Assembly: GCA_030620995.1 (NCBI GenBank)
Contig: JAUXIK010000028.1
Location: forward strand, 1 to 32,566
From: Candidatus Aegiribacteria sp.
Lineage (GTDB): Bacteria; Fermentibacterota; Fermentibacteria; Fermentibacterales; JCC-6
Direction of reading: 5' to 3'
DNA: 32,566 nucleotides
Each line of letters begins with the position of its first letter. The stretch's first letter is position 1. The position numbers and the translations under genes are program-made. The notes beneath the pieces are model-generated. The model made no database searches. It saw only the letters and a program-made list of their open reading frames with translations, and was not told the DNA's origin. Of the stretch, positions 25,850 to 32,566 are shown one piece after another.

Positions 25850-27457
25850 TTGGACGGTGTTTTTCTAAGTGCGCAGATACCTCATTTAAGGAATCATATA
25901 TTGGGCAGTCGCTGCAGTAAAATAGGTATTCCTATACCGAATGGATACGGTCTGGTATTCGGTGATAACATGCTTGTACTGACAGCAAGACCGGATTCAC
26001 CCGGACTCTGGTGGACCGCGTGCAGAGAGATGTCAGAACCCGTTTCCCCCGTATGGAGCCATCACCTGGAAGGCGGTGAAGTAAAGGAAATCTCTCAACC
26101 GGGATCAGATCGAATGCTGTGTATCCTTTTCGAGAGCGGCCTTCTCTATGGATCAAAGGATGTAAAGCTGATCTTTGAGGCAACGGGACGGAATGCCAAT
26201 ATTATTCTCGTGCGGATGTCTGATAACAGAATTCTTGCCTGCCACAGAAAAGTATCGAACAGTAAATGCAGATACAGAACAGTAGCTCCAGGACAGGTTT
26301 ACAAACCTCCTCCCGGCTCCGGGCTTCAACCAGGATCATGGTGCGATTCAAACATTCTCAGAAATGAACTGTCTGCAGACGGAGTAACACCTGAAACGAT
26401 CTACAGATCGCTGGAAGGTGTCGGCCCGGTAACAGCAAGAGCACTTATCAGACACGCCTCGGATACCGGAATTTCGGTTTTTGAATCAGTTAAGATACTG
26501 GAACAGGCTCTCCTGAATGAGGATTTCAGTCCCTGGTCAGGTACTGAGGGACCTCTTCCAATTCAGCTTGGAGAAGGAAAGCCCATTGAGAACCCTCTGT
26601 CCGGAGAGCTGGCAAGCAGGACAATCAGCCTGAAGGATGACAGGCTTGATCTGTGGAAATCAATTCTGCACAGAAGACGGACAAAACTGCAAAAAAGGCT
26701 TTCGAACGTCATTAATGCGTTAGAAACACTTGTTTCCCCGGACACGTTCAGAATCTGGGGTAATCTACTTCTATCGGAAAGGGACAATTCAAGAAGGGGA
26801 TTGAAAAGGATACTGTTAACCGATTGGAACGGAGTTGAGCATGATATCCCGCTCATACTTTTAAAATCTCTTGTAGAAAACGCTCAGCGATACTTCAGGA
26901 AAGCCTCCAACGCAGACATCGAGATAAAGAATCTGAATAAACATGAAATTGCGATAACAGAAGAAATAACTGCACTGGATGCTTCTCTTACCGAAGCACC
27001 GGAGCTTACGATTGACGAATTGAACACTCTCCTGGGAAACTATCAGAAGCGAAACAGAAAAAAAGCCAACAGGCGTAAGGAGCATACGCCACTTATACTT
27101 ACAGGTGGCTGGAGATGCTTCGCGGGACGGAACGCAAATGATAATGATGAGATAACGTTCAGTATCGGCAAGAGGGGAGATTACTGGTTTCACGCCAGAG
27201 GAATTCCCGGAGCACATGTTGTTCTCAAGCTTGACGGAAGAGCGGACAACCCTTCAGCAGAAGTCATACTTGAAGCGGCAGTGGCGGCAGCACGGGGGAG
27301 TGGAGTATCTTCGGGTGTAGTACCTGTCGATTATACGAGGGTACAGTACGTCAGTCGTATAAGGAAAGGAAAACCGGGACAGGTGATCTATAAAAGAGAA
27401 AAAACAATTTTTGTTGATCTGGACAGGCTGCCACAAAAAAAGCAAGTTTCGATCTGA
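25850..27457 (+). CDS. NFACT family protein (RqcH/Rqc2-like, fibronectin-binding domain)
   Basis: Ribosome-associated quality-control factor of the NFACT family; bacterial RqcH adds alanine tails to nascent chains on split ribosomes. The order is: NFACT-N domain (about 1-170; VFGDNMLVLTAR, LIFEATGRNANIILV, YRTVAPGQVYKPPP), a helix-hairpin-helix-like segment (VGPVTARALIRHAS, about 188), a coiled-coil middle (about 260-400) and the C-terminal NFACT-R domain (WRCFAGRNANDNDEITF, DYWFHARGIPGAHVVLK). 535 residues, in the family range. The start is TTG with AAAGGAAG 7 nt upstream. It stands alone, diverging from yicC. Motifs needed for tRNA binding and tailing look intact but cannot be verified by eye. 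Confidence 0.92.
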   Translation: MDGVFLSAQIPHLRNHILGSRCSKIGIPIPNGYGLVFGDNMLVLTARPDSPGLWWTACREMSEPVSPVWSHHLEGGEVKEISQPGSDRMLCILFESGLLYGSKDVKLIFEATGRNANIILVRMSDNRILACHRKVSNSKCRYRTVAPGQVYKPPPGSGLQPGSWCDSNILRNELSADGVTPETIYRSLEGVGPVTARALIRHASDTGISVFESVKILEQALLNEDFSPWSGTEGPLPIQLGEGKPIENPLSGELASRTISLKDDRLDLWKSILHRRRTKLQKRLSNVINALETLVSPDTFRIWGNLLLSERDNSRRGLKRILLTDWNGVEHDIPLILLKSLVENAQRYFRKASNADIEIKNLNKHEIAITEEITALDASLTEAPELTIDELNTLLGNYQKRNRKKANRRKEHTPLILTGGWRCFAGRNANDNDEITFSIGKRGDYWFHARGIPGAHVVLKLDGRADNPSAEVILEAAVAAARGSGVSSGVVPVDYTRVQYVSRIRKGKPGQVIYKREKTIFVDLDRLPQKKQVSI

Positions 27458-27484
27458 ATTCAAAGAAAGGGAGGGGAAACAGTC

Positions 27485-27967
27485 ATGGTCAGCAACTTTA
27501 CTGAAGAACACAGGAGCATATTCAAAACAGCATACTTATTTCGCAACCTGGAACCTGCTGAACTTGAACTATTCATAGAGAAAGCAGAATATGCTGAGTG
27601 GAACGCAAACAACATAGTAATCCGCGAAGATGATCCTGGCGAACATCTCTTCCTCTTGCTGTCGGGCAAGGTACGTATTACAAAGAGAACCTATGAAGGC
27701 ATTGAACAGATTCTCGGAATTCTGAGCACCGGTGATTTCTTTGGAGAAATGGTTCTCCTTGATCATCGAAGCAGAAGCGCTTCGGTTTATTCTCATACAA
27801 AGATCGAACTGGCCAGAATACCGCATTCGGATATTTCCACTATTCTCACTGATAATCCCAGGATAGGACTGAAAGTAGTGCGCGCTTTCTCCGAAGTCCT
27901 TTCGCTCAGACTGAGAAACGCAAATGACAAGCTGAGATCGCTGCCATTCATCGAACGAACATTCTGA
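27485..27967 (+). CDS. stand-alone cyclic-nucleotide-binding domain protein
   Basis: 160-residue protein made of a single cNMP-binding (CRP-type) beta-roll plus C-terminal helix. The phosphate-binding cassette FGEMVLLDHRSRSASV (86-101) has the conserved Gly-Glu and an Arg97 positioned to hold the cyclic phosphate. After the dimerisation-type helix (about 122-150) the protein ends, so the helix-turn-helix DNA-binding domain of CRP/FNR regulators is missing. It may therefore bind cAMP, cGMP or another ligand and act through a partner protein. GGGAGGGG is the ribosome binding site. It overlaps cytidine deaminase by one base (TGATG), so the two are translationally coupled; any functional link is inference. 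Confidence 0.88.
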   Translation: MVSNFTEEHRSIFKTAYLFRNLEPAELELFIEKAEYAEWNANNIVIREDDPGEHLFLLLSGKVRITKRTYEGIEQILGILSTGDFFGEMVLLDHRSRSASVYSHTKIELARIPHSDISTILTDNPRIGLKVVRAFSEVLSLRLRNANDKLRSLPFIERTF

Positions 27968-28356
27968 TGGAAAATGACCTGGTCAGGCTTCAGGAAATTG
28001 CTGAAAAACTGATCAGCTCCTGCTATTGCCCCTATTCGGAATTTCATGTTGCGGCGGTTATTGAGGACACAAACGGTAAGCTTCATTTCGGAGTTAATGT
28101 CGAAAATTCTTCATACGGATTGGCCATCTGCGCTGAACGCAGCGCTCTGTTCAAAGCTGTTTCAGAAGGAATCAGAGATTTCAGAAGAATCCTTGTCTAC
28201 TCACCTGATGATTTGCCTATTCCCTGCGGTGCATGCAGACAGGTACTTGCGGAATTCTGCCGGGAGGATTTTCAGATAGTCGTGGTCGGGCCGGAAGAAA
28301 CCAGAACCTTCACTCTTGTCCAACTCCTCCCCCACCGCTTCAAGATCTGTCCTTAA
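27967..28356 (+). CDS. cdd: cytidine deaminase
   Basis: Zinc enzyme that deaminates cytidine and deoxycytidine for pyrimidine salvage. Of the homotetrameric small type: 129 residues. The zinc site is complete: C55-A-E57 (catalytic Glu) and PCGAC with C87 and C90. The N-terminal YCPYSEFHVAAVI and the nucleoside-contact NVENSSYG are also typical. It overlaps the preceding cNMP-binding gene by one base. At its 3' end it overlaps the convergent tex gene by 17 bp, so no terminator separates the two. Confidence 0.96.
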   Translation: MENDLVRLQEIAEKLISSCYCPYSEFHVAAVIEDTNGKLHFGVNVENSSYGLAICAERSALFKAVSEGIRDFRRILVYSPDDLPIPCGACRQVLAEFCREDFQIVVVGPEETRTFTLVQLLPHRFKICP

Positions 28357-30484
28357 CCCCACGCAGTGAGAGAGATATCCGTTTTCGCTTTTCGTCAACA
28401 TCCAGCACTTTTACAGTAATTCTGTCCCCCACTGAAACAACTTCAGCGGGATTCCTGACATATCTGTCAGCCAGCTGGCTGATGTGTACAAGCCCATCCT
28501 GATGAATACCTACATCAACAAAAGCACCAAAATTCGTAACATTGGTTACAATTCCAGGAAGGATCATCTCTTTCGTAATGTCCTTCATAGCGTGAACATC
28601 GGCAAATCTGAAAAACTGAAAGGCTTCGCGGGGATCTCTGCCGGGCTTTTCAAGTTCTTCCATGATGTCATGAAGTGTCGGCAGCCCTGCATCATCAGTG
28701 ACAAAATCTTCAAGTCTGATTGAGTGACGCAGTTCTTCAGACTCAATTAATTCTCTCACTCCCGCTTCAAGGAAATCTGTCATTTTCAGCACAATCGAAT
28801 AACTTTCCGGATGAACCGCGCTTGCATCAAGAGGATCCTGCCCACCGCGAATCCTCAGGAAACCCGCTGACTGCTGATAAGCCACGCCACCAAGCCGTGG
28901 AACTTTCTTCAACTGTCTTCGGGATGAGAAGGGGCCGTTCTCATTTCTCCACTTAACCAGATTACCCGCTACTGAGGACGAAAGTCCTGATACGTAAGAA
29001 AGGAGCTGCCGGCTTGCGGTATTTACATCAACACCAACACTGTTTACACAACTCGCAACGGTATCATCAAGAGCTTTCCGCAGTTTGCGACTGTCCACAT
29101 CGTGCTGATACTGCCCGACTCCTATCGACTTGGGATCTATTTTCACCAGTTCAGCAAGAGGATCCTGAAGGCGCCTGCCGATGGAAACAGCTCCTCTTAC
29201 TGTTATGTCATGATCAGGAAATTCCTCTCTGGCAACCCTGGAAGCGGAGTATATCGAAGCTCCGCTTTCATTTACCGAGACAACAGAAACTCCTCCGGGA
29301 AATTCCAACTCTGCTAGAAACGCTTCAGTCTCTCTGCCCGCAGTGCCGTTTCCAACTGCGATGAACGAAGCACCGTATTGCTTAATAAGCTGAAGAACAG
29401 TAATGCCGGCCTGTTCTTTCTTTTCCTCTGACATGAATGGAAAAATAACGGTATCACACTGAAGAACTCCCTGGCTATCCAGACAAACAACCTTGCAGCC
29501 GGTCCGGAATCCGGGATCAATTGCCATAACAGCTTTAGATCCAAGTGGCGCTGCGAGCAGGAGCTTTCTGAGATTTGCTGAGAACACAGCGATTGCTTCA
29601 TCGTCAGCGGATTCTTTACTCCTTAGCCTTGTTTCAGTTTCTATCGCTTTCGCAAGTAGCCGGCGATATCCGTCCCGGACAGCTTCCTGAATCAATAAGC
29701 CCTCTTCTGATTCGGGATTCTCTATCCAGTTCGATAACACAATTTCAACTGCTCTTTCTTCCGGAACAGTGATTTTCAGAGAAAGAACATTCTGTTTCTC
29801 TCCTCTGAGCATCGCCAGTACTCTATGTGAAGGACATTTCCCGGCAGGTTCATCCCACTCGAAATAGTCTCTGAACTTGGATCCTTCTTCTTCCTGCCCT
29901 GATCTTACGCGGCTTTTATAAACGCCCTTTCCCCAGTAATATCTACGCATGGATTCTCTCGTCCGGGGAATCTCGGTAAGCTTTTCCGCGATAATATCCT
30001 GTGCGCCGGCAAGAGCATCATCCACGCTTTCAACACCCTTCTCCGGATCAATGAATTCCATTGCGTATTCGGAAGGATTCTCACCTTTCTGAAACAGTAT
30101 CCTTTCTGCGAGAGGTTCCAGCCCTTTCTCACGAGCTCTGGTTGCCCGAGTGCGCCTTTTGGGGCGGAACGGCAGATAAATATCTTCGAGTGTTGTGAGT
30201 GTTTCAGCATCATCAAGTTCTTTCTTCAATTCATCTGTAAGCAGATCCCTCTCTTCGAGGGAACGGAGGATCGCCTCTCTTCTATTATCCAGTTTTGAAA
30301 GCTGTTCAAGTCGGTCGCGGATAGCAGCTATAGTGACCTCATCCATACTACCGGTTGCTTCCTTGCGATACCTTGCCATGAACGGCACTGTTGCTCCCTC
30401 TTGAAGTAATGAAACAGCTGCGGCAACCCTGTTACTGTTCAAACTAAATTCAGAAGATATCCTCACCAGGTAATTGTTATTCAT
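28340..30484 (-). CDS. tex: Tex family RNA-binding transcription accessory protein
   Basis: Conserved nucleic-acid-binding protein linked to transcription. Domains in order: N-terminal Tex helical region (AVSLLQEGATVPFMARYRKEATG; EDIYLPFRPKRRTRATRAREKGLEPLA), YqgF-like RNase H fold (about 325; AIDPGFRTGCKVVCLD), tandem helix-hairpin-helix (about 465-560; KWRNENGPFSSRRQLKKVPRLGG) and a C-terminal S1 domain (about 640-710; ILPGIVTNVTNFGAFVDVGIHQDGLVH). 714 residues, slightly below the usual 750-780 but complete. The ATG overlaps the integron-integrase stop by 8 nt, with GGAG upstream inside intI. The stop overlaps convergent cdd. Tex therefore has no intergenic promoter of its own. Confidence 0.96.
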   Translation of the reverse strand: MNNNYLVRISSEFSLNSNRVAAAVSLLQEGATVPFMARYRKEATGSMDEVTIAAIRDRLEQLSKLDNRREAILRSLEERDLLTDELKKELDDAETLTTLEDIYLPFRPKRRTRATRAREKGLEPLAERILFQKGENPSEYAMEFIDPEKGVESVDDALAGAQDIIAEKLTEIPRTRESMRRYYWGKGVYKSRVRSGQEEEGSKFRDYFEWDEPAGKCPSHRVLAMLRGEKQNVLSLKITVPEERAVEIVLSNWIENPESEEGLLIQEAVRDGYRRLLAKAIETETRLRSKESADDEAIAVFSANLRKLLLAAPLGSKAVMAIDPGFRTGCKVVCLDSQGVLQCDTVIFPFMSEEKKEQAGITVLQLIKQYGASFIAVGNGTAGRETEAFLAELEFPGGVSVVSVNESGASIYSASRVAREEFPDHDITVRGAVSIGRRLQDPLAELVKIDPKSIGVGQYQHDVDSRKLRKALDDTVASCVNSVGVDVNTASRQLLSYVSGLSSSVAGNLVKWRNENGPFSSRRQLKKVPRLGGVAYQQSAGFLRIRGGQDPLDASAVHPESYSIVLKMTDFLEAGVRELIESEELRHSIRLEDFVTDDAGLPTLHDIMEELEKPGRDPREAFQFFRFADVHAMKDITKEMILPGIVTNVTNFGAFVDVGIHQDGLVHISQLADRYVRNPAEVVSVGDRITVKVLDVDEKRKRISLSLRGVKDRS

Positions 30485-31721
30485 GAATCATCTCCAACCT
30501 GTCCAATGGGCTCACTGCAGGATTCCGGAGATTCCGTATCACATGCGTGTAGATCATTGTGGTTTCGATACTCTTATGACCAAGGTATTCCTGTATCTCG
30601 CGAAGGTCTACCCCATCCATAAGAAGATGGGTAGCGAAACTGTGTCTAAGTGTATGAACACTGGCATGCTTCACCAGCCCGGCAGTCCTGACAGCTTTCT
30701 TCATAGCCCTCTGAATGCTTCCAGGGCTTAGATGATGTCTTCTTACTGTTCCTGAACGCGGATCGGGTGAAAGTCCTCTTGCTGGAAACACATACTGCCA
30801 GCCCCATTCTTTCCCAGCAGATGGATATTTGCGAGAAAGAGCATCCGGCATCCATACATCCCCGGCTCCGGAAGCAAGATCATCCTCATGAATTTTCCTG
30901 ACATGCCCCAGGTGCAAAATCAGATCAGGTTTTACAGCTTCAGCAAGCAGTGTTGTTCGGTCATTTCCTCCCTTGCCGTCCCGCACGAATATCAGGTTGT
31001 TGTCGAAATCGATATCCTTCACGCGAAGTCGAACTACCTCCATCAATCTCAACCCTCCACTGTAGAGCAATCGAAGAGCGAGCCGGGAAATACCCGATGA
31101 ATTTTCCAGAACCTTCATAACCTCCGCTTGAGAAAGAACGACAGGCAGCTTTCGTCCACGCTTAGCCCTGACAGTATCCCTGAGACCCTCCAGTTCCATT
31201 CCCAAGATATCCCTGTGCAGGAAAAGAAGAGCGCTGAATGCCTGGTTCTGCGTGGATGCACTCACTTTCCGATCAATCGCAAGATATGTCAGGTAATTTC
31301 TGACCCTCTCCGAACTGCTTGCATCAGCATCAATACTTCCGAGATACTTAAGATACCTCTCAACCCAATGCACATAGCTCTTCTCAGTGCGATATGCATA
31401 GTGCTTCAACCTCAGACCTTCCCGAACTCTCTCGAGAATATCAGCCGGTATACTTACAGTATTATCAGAACTTGCACTTCTTTTTCTAAATTCAAGATAT
31501 ATCCTGACAGCATCCTCTGCCTGCTCTATCTGCCAATCTTCCCGCCCATCCTTCCGTAATTGCTCAATAAACTTCAGCTTCGCTTTCTCAGCAGACGGTT
31601 CCATATACCGATGCTTAAGTGTCCGATAGGCTTTCACCCAACCGGAGTAGTACTGAATCCTGTTCCCGGCAACCAACCTGTTTGAACGGAGGTAATCACT
31701 ATATTCATCAGCTGCACTCAT
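30477..31721 (-). CDS. intI: integron integrase (IntI, tyrosine recombinase) with extended N-terminus
   Basis: Site-specific recombinase that inserts and excises gene cassettes at attI and attC sites. The catalytic set is complete: R225 (SGGLRLMEV), K250 (GKGGNDR), H356 and R359 (HTLRHSFA), H382 (GHKS) and nucleophile Y391 (MIYTHV). The IntI-specific insertion that separates integron integrases from XerC/D is present at about 282-312 (MPDALSRKYPSAGKEWGW), followed by DPRSGTVRRHH as in IntI1. A core-binding SAM-like domain lies at about 92-175. At 414 residues it is about 75 longer than IntI1 (337). The extra N-terminal segment is not repetitive junk: it has a SAM-like helical look (YLRSNRLVAGNRIQYYSGWV). 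The ATG has AAGGAG 7 nt upstream, supporting this long start. It overlaps tex by 8 nt. Confidence 0.95.
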   Translation of the reverse strand: MSAADEYSDYLRSNRLVAGNRIQYYSGWVKAYRTLKHRYMEPSAEKAKLKFIEQLRKDGREDWQIEQAEDAVRIYLEFRKRSASSDNTVSIPADILERVREGLRLKHYAYRTEKSYVHWVERYLKYLGSIDADASSSERVRNYLTYLAIDRKVSASTQNQAFSALLFLHRDILGMELEGLRDTVRAKRGRKLPVVLSQAEVMKVLENSSGISRLALRLLYSGGLRLMEVVRLRVKDIDFDNNLIFVRDGKGGNDRTTLLAEAVKPDLILHLGHVRKIHEDDLASGAGDVWMPDALSRKYPSAGKEWGWQYVFPARGLSPDPRSGTVRRHHLSPGSIQRAMKKAVRTAGLVKHASVHTLRHSFATHLLMDGVDLREIQEYLGHKSIETTMIYTHVIRNLRNPAVSPLDRLEMIHE

Positions 31722-31746
31722 ATCAATTCTCCTTGTATATGTACCC

Positions 31747-31766
31747 TAATATCTAATTGGATATTA
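31747..31766. promoter_or_regulatory. 20-bp palindrome upstream of intI (possible operator)
   Basis: TAATATC and GATATTA form perfect 7-bp arms around TAATTG; across all 20 bases only one symmetric pair (T54/G59) fails. It covers the likely intI -10 box and lies 26 bp from the intI start codon. It looks like a dimer-binding operator. It does not match the E. coli or Bacillus LexA boxes. Confidence 0.55.
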
Positions 31767-31789
31767 CATGCTAATTCGCTTTTCCGCAA
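31761..31789 (-). promoter_or_regulatory. possible intI promoter
   Basis: On the minus strand TTGCGG (31784-31789) and TAATAT (31761-31766) are spaced by 17 bp, giving a leader of about 30 nt to the intI ATG. Both boxes match the consensus only partly, and the -10 is inside the palindrome. Confidence 0.35.
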
Positions 31790-31804
31790 CCCCCAACATA
31801 AATC

Positions 31805-31833
31805 TTGACAGTCGTACATATCTGAATGATACT
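31805..31833 (+). promoter_or_regulatory. candidate cassette promoter Pc
   Basis: A perfect -35 TTGACA (31805-31810), a 17-bp spacer and a -10 GATACT (31828-31833) point away from intI toward the cassette gene 93 nt downstream. The form is close to class 1 integron Pc promoters, which also pair TTGACA with a weaker -10 at 17 bp. Confidence 0.6.
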
Positions 31834-31909
31834 AATAAACAAAAATAGAGTCAGAATAGCAATCAAGCAATCCTGACTGAAAAGTACATATAGCTAATAA
31901 TTGTTAGGC
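31814..31909 (+). other. attI: candidate attI recombination site
   Basis: The core GTTAGGC (31903-31909) fits the GTTRRRY consensus, where IntI would cut after the G, and is preceded by GCTAAT (31893-31898) as an imperfect inverted partner. The motif GTACATAT occurs in direct orientation at 31814-31821 and 31884-31891, and inverted at 31737-31744, and could be accessory integrase-binding sites like DR1 and DR2 of attI1. Placement between intI and a divergent gene is that of attI. The outer limits are approximate. Confidence 0.65.
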
Positions 31910-31925
31910 AAAGAAGGAAGACCAA

Positions 31926-32566
31926 ATGGCTGACTTAGTAGTAAACGTGGCAGTAATTGGAAGAGTGCAGTTAACACCTGGTATCCTACCTGTCACGATT
32001 GATGATTCTTCTCTTGAATGCTTAGTGGCACATGCTTTCCCCCCCAATATGGAAGCGCCTGGACGAGGTGTTAAAATCGACACATCTGATTGTACAGTTT
32101 TCACTGTCACACACCGCGAACGTGGAGCAATCGACCTTAAAATAGCGACCAACGCACAGGAAATCTTTGACCAATCTCTCACAGCAATTAGCGAAGTTCT
32201 GATTTGGACAAAGTCAAAAGAGAAAGTTGGTGGAATGTCCTCCTTCATTCGGCAGATCGGAACAACTGATATCAAAGCATTCTTTGCTCAAGGTGATTCT
32301 GATGAAATGATTGGCTGGATAAACCCCTCTTTCACATTTAATCGGGATGCTGCCGCTGTTATGGCTGGTTTTTTATCAAATATGATCGTCTCGAATGGAC
32401 CATCTTCAAACCCAATGCCAAACATAACTAGGCGCATAATGAGCTCTCTTGACCTAATTAACCTTGGATTTTATACAGAGTCATTCGTTAATCTTTTTTC
32501 ACTTGTTGATGATCTGACTCAAGAAGTTATTAAAGCCGGTATGATGATACATGGCCTAAAGGAAGA
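31926..32566 (+). CDS. unknown protein, probable first integron cassette gene (3' end outside window)
   Basis: An open frame of 213 codons from ATG 31926 runs to the window end without a stop. AAGGAAG lies 5 nt upstream of the ATG, and the GTTAGGC core ends 16 nt before it, the usual spacing for a cassette gene. The protein begins MADLVVNVAVIGRVQLTPG. The first ~75 residues look beta-rich, residues ~75-130 mixed, and the last ~60 helical (RRIMSSLDLINLGFYTESF, then LVDDLTQEVIKAG). I recognise no domain. The helical C-terminal part vaguely resembles HEPN-type helix pairs, but no R-x4-6-H motif is in the visible part, so this is weak. There is no signal peptide or membrane segment. Host-unlike composition and lack of relatives are typical of integron cassettes. 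Confidence 0.85.
   Translation, partial: MADLVVNVAVIGRVQLTPGILPVTIDDSSLECLVAHAFPPNMEAPGRGVKIDTSDCTVFTVTHRERGAIDLKIATNAQEIFDQSLTAISEVLIWTKSKEKVGGMSSFIRQIGTTDIKAFFAQGDSDEMIGWINPSFTFNRDAAAVMAGFLSNMIVSNGPSSNPMPNITRRIMSSLDLINLGFYTESFVNLFSLVDDLTQEVIKAGMMIHGLKE

Noticed and set aside
30477..31721. XerC/D or phage integrase instead of IntI
   Set aside because: The insertion with DALSRKYP before the HxxR box and the DPRSGTVRRHH motif are specific to integron integrases.
31904..32275. Minus-strand 123-codon frame facing intI
   Set aside because: It is antisense to the longer plus-strand frame that has a ribosome binding site and continues off the window, and it begins inside that gene.
31926..32566. 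attC site of the first cassette
   Set aside because: No inverse core followed by a GTTRRRY core is seen in the plus-strand frame; the attC should lie after the stop codon, outside the window.
1..32566. tRNA, rRNA, CRISPR array or insertion sequence
   Set aside because: No cloverleaf, repeat-spacer pattern, transposase or terminal inverted repeat was seen; intergenic regions are nearly all below 210 bp.

Overview
The window is one stretch of a bacterial chromosome, mostly housekeeping genes, with an integron starting at its right edge. A TamA/TamB outer-membrane pair, a TolC-type protein and a secreted lipoprotein with a Por/type IX-style C-terminal sorting domain point to a diderm of the Fibrobacteres-Chlorobi-Bacteroidetes (FCB) type. 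An uncultured candidate phylum would fit, but no rRNA or tRNA is present to settle this. TTG and GTG starts and 4-nt stop/start overlaps are common.

Left part (1-10.6 kb): a 3-methyladenine DNA glycosylase gene (minus) diverges from a HIT-family hydrolase and a GNAT-like protein (plus). Next is a yefM-yoeB toxin-antitoxin pair with a well-formed promoter directly abutting a TGTACA operator core. tamA and tamB are translationally coupled on the minus strand and diverge from a plus-strand ThiD-Nudix fusion. fabD follows on the minus strand.

Middle (10.6-25.8 kb): an almost gap-free minus-strand gene train, read right to left: yicC, a gmk-coaB fusion, family-4 uracil-DNA glycosylase, dnaB, radA, a YacL-like PIN/TRAM membrane protein, ispDF, dedA, glgA, a Yip1-like membrane protein, a TolC-type protein and the large lipoprotein. 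Ten of its eleven junctions are overlaps or gaps of 25 nt or less when the revised starts are used, and the remaining one is also only 24 nt. A promoter with a perfect TATAAT lies upstream of yicC. The train mixes nucleotide and cofactor supply, DNA replication and repair, isoprenoid and glycogen synthesis, and envelope functions.

Right part (25.8-32.6 kb): an NFACT (RqcH-like) gene, a stand-alone cyclic-nucleotide-binding protein and cytidine deaminase on the plus strand converge, with a 17-bp overlap, on tex (minus). Directly upstream of tex, and overlapping it by 8 nt, is an integron integrase gene. It has all tyrosine-recombinase catalytic residues and the IntI-specific insertion, plus an extra N-terminal segment of about 80 residues.

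The 204-bp region between intI and the next plus-strand gene has the layout of an integron platform. It holds a 20-bp near-perfect palindrome over the likely intI -10 box, an outward promoter (TTGACA-17 bp-GATACT), repeated GTACATAT motifs, and a GTTAGGC core site. Sixteen nucleotides after that core, a plus-strand gene of unknown function begins (213 codons, no stop before the window ends). It is most simply the first cassette of a chromosomal integron whose array continues beyond the window. This is the most interesting part of the sequence.
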